A stretch of 11,041 bases of DNA from JBDSTZ01 sp039927975 (GTDB lineage: Bacteria; Pseudomonadota; Gammaproteobacteria; Burkholderiales; Burkholderiaceae_D), in the NCBI GenBank assembly GCA_039927975.1, contig JBDSTZ010000291.1, positions 1 through 11,041 of the forward strand. Direction: 5' to 3'. The notes below the pieces were generated by a model that saw nothing but the letters and a program-made list of their open reading frames with translations, was not told where the DNA came from and made no database searches. Positions 6,575 through 11,041 of the stretch are shown here, piece by piece. Position numbers and translations under genes: made by a program. Position 1 is the first letter of the stretch, and every line of letters begins with the position of its first letter.

Positions 6575-7744
6575 CTATTTGCTGAGCAAGCGCATGGCGC
6601 GCTCGAGACCGGCGATGGTCACGGGGAACATGCGGTCATGCATGATTTTTTTAATAACCGATATTGACTGACGGTATTCCCACGCCGCTTCCGCTTCGGG
6701 GTTGAGCCAGGCGAATGACGGGAAGGCGTGGCAGCAGCGGGCCAGCCATTCGGCGCCCGTCTCGGCATTGTTGTACTCGACCGAGCCGCCCTTGGCCAGC
6801 ACTTCGTACGGGCTCATGGTGGCGTCGCCGACGAAGATCAGTTTGGTGTCGGGGGCGTATTTGCGCAGCAAGTCCCAGGTGGGGAAGCGTTCGACGTGGC
6901 GGCGCCGGTTGTTCTTCCAGACAAAATCGTAGACGCAGTTATGGAAGTAAAAGAATTCCATGTTCTTGAACTCACTCTTGGCGGCCGAGAACAATTCCTC
7001 GGTGCGCTCGATATGGTCGTCCATGCTGCCGCCAACGTCGAGCAGCATCAGCACCTTGACCTTGTTCTTGCGCTCGGGCTGCATCTTGATGTCGAGGTAG
7101 CCGGCGTTGCTGGCGGTGGCGCGGATGGTGGCGTCGAGCGCCAGTTCCTCGTCGGCGCCCTGGCGCGCGAACTTGCGCAGCCGTCGCAGCGCCACCTTGA
7201 TGTTGCGCGTGCCCAGTTCGCGTTCGGCGTCGTAATCGCGGTAGGCGCGCTGTTCCCACACCTTGACGGCGGTGCGATTGCCACCCGTGCCGCCGATGCG
7301 GATGCCTTCCGGGTTGCTGCCGCCGTTGCCGAACGGCGAAGTGCCGCCGGTGCCGATCCATTTGCTGCCGCCTTCGTGGCGTTCCTTCTGTTCCTTCAGC
7401 AATTCGTTGAGGCGGTCCATCAGCTTTTCGTAGCCGAACTTTTCAAGTTTCGCCTTGTCCTCGGCCGACAGTTCGCGCGCCATGCGCTTGATCAGCCAGT
7501 CGAGCGGAATCGCCTGCTCGCCCTCGAAGGCCGCGTTCACCGCCTTGAAATACTGGGCGAAGGCGCGGTCGAACTTGTCGAAATTGGCTTCGTCCTTCAC
7601 CAGGGTCAGGCGAGCGAGGTAATAGAAGTCGTCCATCGACGGCGCGATGACGTTTTGCTGCATGGCTTCGAGCAAGGTCAGAAATTCCTTGATCGACACC
7701 GGCACCTTGGCGTCCTTGAGCGTGAAGAAGAAGTCGATCAGCAT
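6575..7744 (-). CDS. CoxE-like VWA-domain protein, MoxR partner
   Basis: A 389-residue cytoplasmic protein of the VWA/CoxE type, which usually works with a MoxR AAA+ ATPase in protein maturation or metal insertion. The N-terminal part (1 to about 125) is helical and charged and begins MLIDFFFTLKDAKVPVS. A Gly-rich linker spans about 131-156. The VWA domain runs from about 228 to 389. Its MIDAS motif is DVGGS (D236, G238, S240), with Gly in place of the middle Ser of DxSxS, followed by MDDHIERTEELF. A further acidic site is VGDATMSP (D307). From memory, the DVGGS form is typical of this subfamily. The start codon lies in ATGCTGA, overlapping the stop of the acetyltransferase gene by 7 bases. 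There is no Shine-Dalgarno site, so translation is probably coupled. The frame stays open 33 codons further upstream, but that extension is an Arg-rich shadow of the acetyltransferase gene. Confidence 0.9.
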   Translation of the reverse strand: MLIDFFFTLKDAKVPVSIKEFLTLLEAMQQNVIAPSMDDFYYLARLTLVKDEANFDKFDRAFAQYFKAVNAAFEGEQAIPLDWLIKRMARELSAEDKAKLEKFGYEKLMDRLNELLKEQKERHEGGSKWIGTGGTSPFGNGGSNPEGIRIGGTGGNRTAVKVWEQRAYRDYDAERELGTRNIKVALRRLRKFARQGADEELALDATIRATASNAGYLDIKMQPERKNKVKVLMLLDVGGSMDDHIERTEELFSAAKSEFKNMEFFYFHNCVYDFVWKNNRRRHVERFPTWDLLRKYAPDTKLIFVGDATMSPYEVLAKGGSVEYNNAETGAEWLARCCHAFPSFAWLNPEAEAAWEYRQSISVIKKIMHDRMFPVTIAGLERAMRLLSK

Positions 7745-8376
7745 GGCGGGTTCTTGCCGCTGGCGCCGCTGGGGTTGCTTGCAGCGGCGCCGCCGGCGTG
7801 CCGCGCAAGCTTGTAGCGCAGCTGGGCCGCCACTTCCGGCCATTCGCCGCGCAGGATGCTGTACATCACCGTGTCGCGCACGGTGCCATCGCGGCGCGGG
7901 TGGTGGTGGCGAATTACCCCATCCTTCTTCGCGCCCAGCCGTTCGATCGCCGCCTGCGAGGCGTGATTGAAGTTATCGGTGCGCAGCCCGACCACCGCGC
8001 AGTCGAGGGTGTCGAAGGCGTGCGCGAGCAGAAGCAGTTTGCAAGTCGTGTTCACGTGGGTGCGCTGGACCCGCTGCGCATACCAGGTCCAGCCGATTTC
8101 CAGGCGGTCGATGGCGGGCACGATGTCGTGGTAACTGGTGGTGCCGATCACCGCGCCGCTGGCGGCCTCGATCACCGCGAACGCCAGCCGGTTTGGGGTG
8201 GCCAGGGCGGCGTCGATGTAGGCTTCGACGTCCTGCGGTTCGGGCACCGAGGTGATGCGCAAGGTCCACAACCGGCCGTCGCTGGCGGCGCCGCGCAAGC
8301 CGTCGGCGTGGTGCGCGGCCAGCGGTTCAAGCCGCACGCCGTGCATGGCGAGCGTGAGCGGGGCGATCGACAGCAT
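7738..8376 (-). CDS. GNAT family N-acetyltransferase (RimJ/RimL-like)
   Basis: A 212-residue acetyl-CoA-dependent acetyltransferase of the type that modifies protein N-termini or small amines. Seen: N-terminal strand GVRLEPLAAHHADGL (13-27), the beta4 segment IGTTSYHDI (77-85) and EIGWTWYAQRVQRTHVN (93-109) leading into the CoA-binding helix TTCKLLLLAHAF. The usual Gly-rich pyrophosphate loop is here QRVQRTHVN. LRTDNFNHASQAAIERLGA (131-149) and RDGTVRDTVMYSILRGEWP (162-180) are typical of the RimJ/RimL branch. The tail after about residue 190 is Ala/Gly/Ser-rich and probably disordered. The start is 9 bases after the moxR stop; AGG at 8385-8387, within the moxR stop codon context, gives 8-base spacing. 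The end overlaps the VWA start by 7 bases. An internal Met at residue 11 is an alternative start. The substrate is unknown; the position suggests a role tied to the MoxR-VWA pair, but that is inference. Confidence 0.88.
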   Translation of the reverse strand: MLSIAPLTLAMHGVRLEPLAAHHADGLRGAASDGRLWTLRITSVPEPQDVEAYIDAALATPNRLAFAVIEAASGAVIGTTSYHDIVPAIDRLEIGWTWYAQRVQRTHVNTTCKLLLLAHAFDTLDCAVVGLRTDNFNHASQAAIERLGAKKDGVIRHHHPRRDGTVRDTVMYSILRGEWPEVAAQLRYKLARHAGGAAASNPSGASGKNPPC

Positions 8377-8385
8377 GGCGCCTGC

Positions 8386-9246
8386 CTAGCGGTGCGCGCG
8401 CGACATGGCGATCAGCCGCTCGAACAGCTGCACGTCCTGCTCGTTCTTGAGCAGGGCGCCGTGCAGCGGCGGCACGACCGCCCTGGCATCCTCGCTGCGC
8501 AGCGCCTCCGGGCCGATATCCTCGGCCAGCAGCAGCTTGAGCCAGTCGAGAAACTCCGAGGTCAACGGCTTTTTCTTCAAGCCCTGCACCTCGCGCATCT
8601 CGTAGAAACTGGTCAGCGCCTGGGCCAGCAAATCCTGCTTGAGCCGCGGATAGTGCACCGAGACGATCTGCGCCATCGTGTCACGGTCGGGGAACTTGAT
8701 GTAATGGAAGAAGCAGCGGCGCAGGAAGGCATCCGGCAATTCCTTCTCGTTGTTCGAGGTGATGATCACCAGCGGCCGGTGCTTGGCCACCACCATCTCG
8801 CGCGTTTCGTAGACGTAAAACTCCATCCGGTCCAGTTCGCGCAGCAAGTCGTTGGGAAACTCGATGTCGGCCTTGTCGATCTCGTCGATCAGCAGCACCA
8901 CCGGTTCGGCCGCCGTGAAGGCCTGCCACAGCACGCCCTTGACGATGTAATTGTGGATGTCGCGCACCCGCTCGTCACCCAGCTGCGAATCGCGCAGGCG
9001 CGAGACGGCATCGTATTCATACAGGCCCTGCTGGGCCTTGGTGGTCGATTTGATGTGCCATTGCATCAGCGGCATGCCGAGCGCCTCGGCGACTTCCTCG
9101 GCCAGCATGGTCTTGCCGGTGCCCGGCTCGCCCTTGATCAGCAAGGGGCGCTGCAAGGTGAGGGCGGCGTTGACGGCCAGTTTCAGGTCGGCGGTGGCGA
9201 CATAGTTGTCGGAGCCATCGAAGCGGCGGGATTGCGGTGCGGACAT
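8386..9246 (-). CDS. MoxR-family AAA+ ATPase
   Basis: A 286-residue cytoplasmic AAA+ ATPase of the MoxR subfamily. These act with VWA proteins as chaperones for maturation or metal loading of enzymes and surface complexes. Motifs in order: Walker A GEPGTGKT (39-46), the MoxR insert around QGLYEYDAVSRLRD (73-86), Walker B VVLLIDEID (116-124), the pre-sensor loop with ETREMVVAKHRP (148-158), sensor 1 ITSNNEKELPDAF (162-174), arginine finger R176/R177, and a helical lid domain to the end. All catalytic residues are present. It is first in a minus-strand operon with the acetyltransferase and the VWA gene. No clear Shine-Dalgarno precedes the ATG. A TATACT -10-like hexamer lies about 30 bases upstream. 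It diverges from the alpha-2-macroglobulin gene across 169 bases. Confidence 0.95.
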   Translation of the reverse strand: MSAPQSRRFDGSDNYVATADLKLAVNAALTLQRPLLIKGEPGTGKTMLAEEVAEALGMPLMQWHIKSTTKAQQGLYEYDAVSRLRDSQLGDERVRDIHNYIVKGVLWQAFTAAEPVVLLIDEIDKADIEFPNDLLRELDRMEFYVYETREMVVAKHRPLVIITSNNEKELPDAFLRRCFFHYIKFPDRDTMAQIVSVHYPRLKQDLLAQALTSFYEMREVQGLKKKPLTSEFLDWLKLLLAEDIGPEALRSEDARAVVPPLHGALLKNEQDVQLFERLIAMSRAHR

Positions 9247-9276
9247 GGGAATTCACGGTAGCGGATCGAGAAACAA

Positions 9277-9282
9277 AGTATA
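9277..9282 (-). promoter_or_regulatory. Candidate -10 element for the moxR operon
   Basis: The minus strand reads TATACT, matching five of six bases of the -10 consensus. It implies a transcript start about 24 bases before the moxR ATG. The -35 region is poor, suggesting activator dependence or a miscall. Confidence 0.3.
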
Positions 9283-9347
9283 TGCCGAAGTAATCCGGCG
9301 CGTGGAAGCGCAGCTAATCACTTCTGTGAGCACTGTGCAACGGTCAC

Positions 9348-9376
9348 TTGCCGACACGAAAGTATTGATGGATACT
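9348..9376 (+). promoter_or_regulatory. Candidate sigma-70 promoter for the alpha-2-macroglobulin gene
   Basis: TTGCCG (9348-9353) and GATACT (9371-9376) are separated by exactly 17 bases. Each hexamer matches four of six consensus bases. The start would be near 9383, giving a leader of about 33 bases. The region is more AT-rich than its surroundings. It is a plausible but unproven promoter. Confidence 0.35.
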
Positions 9377-9415
9377 CAATTCAGGTTTGCATAAAAGATA
9401 ATATTGGAGACTGTA

Positions 9416-11041
9416 ATGCACCATCGCACCTTGCTGGGCGGCCTGTTGCTGGCCGTGAGCCACCTGGCCACGGCCGCGCCGACGCTGATCGACTTCGGGC
9501 CGACCGGCTTGACGCGCGATGTGCGCCAGGTGCGCCTGCGCTTTAGCGAGGACATGATGGCGCTGGGCGACAGCGCGGCGCAGGACGCCGCCACCGTCAG
9601 CTGCGGCCAGGGCCGGCAGAAGGCGGCGGGCCACTGGATCGACGGGCGCAACTGGGTCGGCGAGTTCGAGCAGCCGCTCCCCGATGGCGTGGCTTGCGCG
9701 GTCACGCCGGCCGCGCTGACCAGCGTCAAGGGCGAGCCGCTGGCGGCACCGGCCCCGTGGGCGTTCAACACCGGCGGCCCGCGCGCCGAACTGATCGACC
9801 CGCGCAAGAACAATACGCGCGAAGAACCGGTCGCCATTTTCAAGCCTTCCGTGGCGGTCGACGCCGATTCGCTGCGTCACCTCAAATGCGAGGTCGGCAC
9901 TGTCGACATGCCCGCCACAATCCTCGATGGCGCCGCGCGCAAGGCCGCGCTGGAGGGCTGGCGCACCGAGTCGCTGCGCGCCATCGACAAGGATCGCTGG
10001 ATCGTGGCGCAATGCGGCGCCAGGCCATGGCCGAACGGCGCCCATGTCAGCTGGACCTGGGGCCGGCAGATCAGTGCGAACGGCCTGGCCAGCCCGATCG
10101 ACGTGACCCATCAACAAGAAGTGCGCGACGCCTTCGGCTACGACGTCAAGTGCAGCCAGCAGCCGAATCGCGCCGGCTGCGACCCGCGCGGCCCCTTGAC
10201 CCTGGTATTTACCGAGCAGGTCGACAGTGCGATCGCCGGCGCCATCACCCTGCGTGGCAGCGCGGGCGGCGACTATGCGGTCAAGTCCAGTTGCGTAAGG
10301 GCGGCCACCTGCCGCGACTTCGCCGTGCAGGGCGCATTGCGGGAAGGCGAGACCGTCACGCCCATGTTCGCGCGGCCGTTGCGCGACGTCGATGGCCGCC
10401 TGATGGCCATCGAACCGGCCGCACGCCGCGCTGTGCCGATCGCCCGCCTGGCCGCCTACGTCGGCATCGTCCAGGGTAACGCGACGCTGCCGTGGACACC
10501 CGGCGCCGAGGCGCGCGTGGCCGTCGCCACACGCAACGCCGAAAGTGCGATTGCCGTTCGCAGCTGGCGCTTCGGCGCCGCGCCGCGCGACATTCCCGCG
10601 TTGCTGGCGCTGCACCGCATGGCGGCGGCGGGCTTCCGCGAGGTAGTGCGCGACGACTTGCCGGCCAGGCCTTACGCCGCCAGCGCCGCCGCCCTGGCGC
10701 GTGCCGGCGCCGCCAGCCCCGCCATGCGCGAGCAGGCGGTCCATCCGGACGGCCCCGCCATGGAATTTGTCGGCTTGCCGCTGTCGGGCTATGGCAGCTG
10801 GCTGGTCGAAGCCGATAGCGCGCGCTACCGCGCGGTGCTGGCGCAGCGGCGCAAACTGGCGCCGCAACCGGACGCGCCGGCGTGGACGCGCGACCAATCC
10901 GGCGATGGCCGCCTGGCGCTGGTGCAGCTGACCAATTTGCAAGTGAGCGCGCGCCTGTCGCCGGACCATCCATCGCTGCTGTGGGTGACCGCAATCGACA
11001 GCGGCAAGCCGGTTGGCGGCGCCGAGGTCGAACTATGGTCC
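9416..11041 (+). CDS. Alpha-2-macroglobulin family protein, N-terminal part (runs off window)
   Basis: 542 codons are visible with no stop. Bacterial alpha-2-macroglobulins are large periplasmic or surface proteins (about 1,500-2,000 residues) thought to trap proteases, often encoded beside PbpC. Residues 1 to about 20 form a signal peptide with hydrophobic core LLGGLLLAVSHLATA and a likely cut near A20/A21. There is no lipobox Cys. Next come beta-rich domains beginning LIDFGPTG and VRLRFSEDM. The stretch LLWVTAIDSGKPVGGAEVELW (521-541) is typical of a macroglobulin (MG) domain. Eight cysteines occur as near pairs (63/94, 158/200, 246/255, 293/299), consistent with disulfides outside the cytoplasm. 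The thioester and bait regions, if present, lie beyond the window. A Shine-Dalgarno GGAGA (9406-9410) with 5-base spacing fixes the start. The family call rests mainly on the MG-like segment and overall layout, so it is good but not certain. Confidence 0.8.
   Translation, partial: MHHRTLLGGLLLAVSHLATAAPTLIDFGPTGLTRDVRQVRLRFSEDMMALGDSAAQDAATVSCGQGRQKAAGHWIDGRNWVGEFEQPLPDGVACAVTPAALTSVKGEPLAAPAPWAFNTGGPRAELIDPRKNNTREEPVAIFKPSVAVDADSLRHLKCEVGTVDMPATILDGAARKAALEGWRTESLRAIDKDRWIVAQCGARPWPNGAHVSWTWGRQISANGLASPIDVTHQQEVRDAFGYDVKCSQQPNRAGCDPRGPLTLVFTEQVDSAIAGAITLRGSAGGDYAVKSSCVRAATCRDFAVQGALREGETVTPMFARPLRDVDGRLMAIEPAARRAVPIARLAAYVGIVQGNATLPWTPGAEARVAVATRNAESAIAVRSWRFGAAPRDIPALLALHRMAAAGFREVVRDDLPARPYAASAAALARAGAASPAMREQAVHPDGPAMEFVGLPLSGYGSWLVEADSARYRAVLAQRRKLAPQPDAPAWTRDQSGDGRLALVQLTNLQVSARLSPDHPSLLWVTAIDSGKPVGGAEVELWS

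Noticed and set aside
7745..7843. 33-codon upstream extension of the VWA frame
   Set aside because: It overlaps the acetyltransferase C-terminus out of frame, is Arg-rich, and the ATGCTGA overlap gives a natural coupled start at 7744.
6728..9261. Long plus-strand open frames at 6728-7816 and 7798-9261
   Set aside because: Both are antisense to the moxR-acetyltransferase-VWA operon, whose products have intact family motifs.
9344..10969. 541-codon minus-strand open frame
   Set aside because: It is antisense to the alpha-2-macroglobulin gene, which has a signal peptide and a Shine-Dalgarno site. The antisense product shows no recognisable motif.

Overview
The window is a stretch of ordinary, high-GC, gene-dense bacterial chromosome. 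The ParE sequence style, the C26 amidase, the YbdK ligase and the overall gene complement look like a betaproteobacterium, most likely Oxalobacteraceae (Massilia/Janthinobacterium/Duganella-like). That placement is from memory of family sequences, not from a search. I see no rRNA, tRNA, CRISPR array, prophage or intact insertion sequence. Eight protein genes are supported. Two run off the window: parE at the left edge and an alpha-2-macroglobulin gene at the right edge. The many other long open frames are GC-rich antisense shadows.

Left third (1-3780). parE (topoisomerase IV subunit B, minus strand, C-terminus missing) diverges from a plus-strand gene for a 276-residue protein that reads as two degenerate response-regulator receiver domains. 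Both carry Asn where the phospho-accepting Asp belongs. A class I glutamine-amidotransferase-like hydrolase (peptidase C26, gamma-glutamyl-GABA hydrolase type) follows 79 bases later on the same strand.

Middle (3781-6574). A 257-base gap between convergent genes is almost filled by an imperfect inverted repeat of about 218 bp that looks like a non-autonomous mobile or REPIN-like element. Then, on the minus strand, a CPA2-type cation:proton antiporter and a YbdK-type glutamate-cysteine ligase form a two-gene operon overlapping by 11 bases. The antiporter lacks the usual conserved Asp pair of its core (it has Asn-Cys). Its 238-base upstream region holds three small palindromes.

Right third (6575-11041). 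A tightly packed minus-strand operon encodes a MoxR-type AAA+ ATPase, a GNAT acetyltransferase and a CoxE-like VWA protein. MoxR plus VWA is a known chaperone/metal-insertion pairing; the acetyltransferase sits between them, 9 bases from one and overlapping the other by 7. Diverging from moxR is an exported alpha-2-macroglobulin-family protein with a clear Shine-Dalgarno site, a signal peptide and four nested cysteine pairs, continuing past the window edge.

The most interesting points are the double pseudo-receiver, the ligase-antiporter pairing with the atypical antiporter core, the acetyltransferase embedded in a MoxR-VWA operon, and the inverted-repeat element. None proves a new system from sequence alone.
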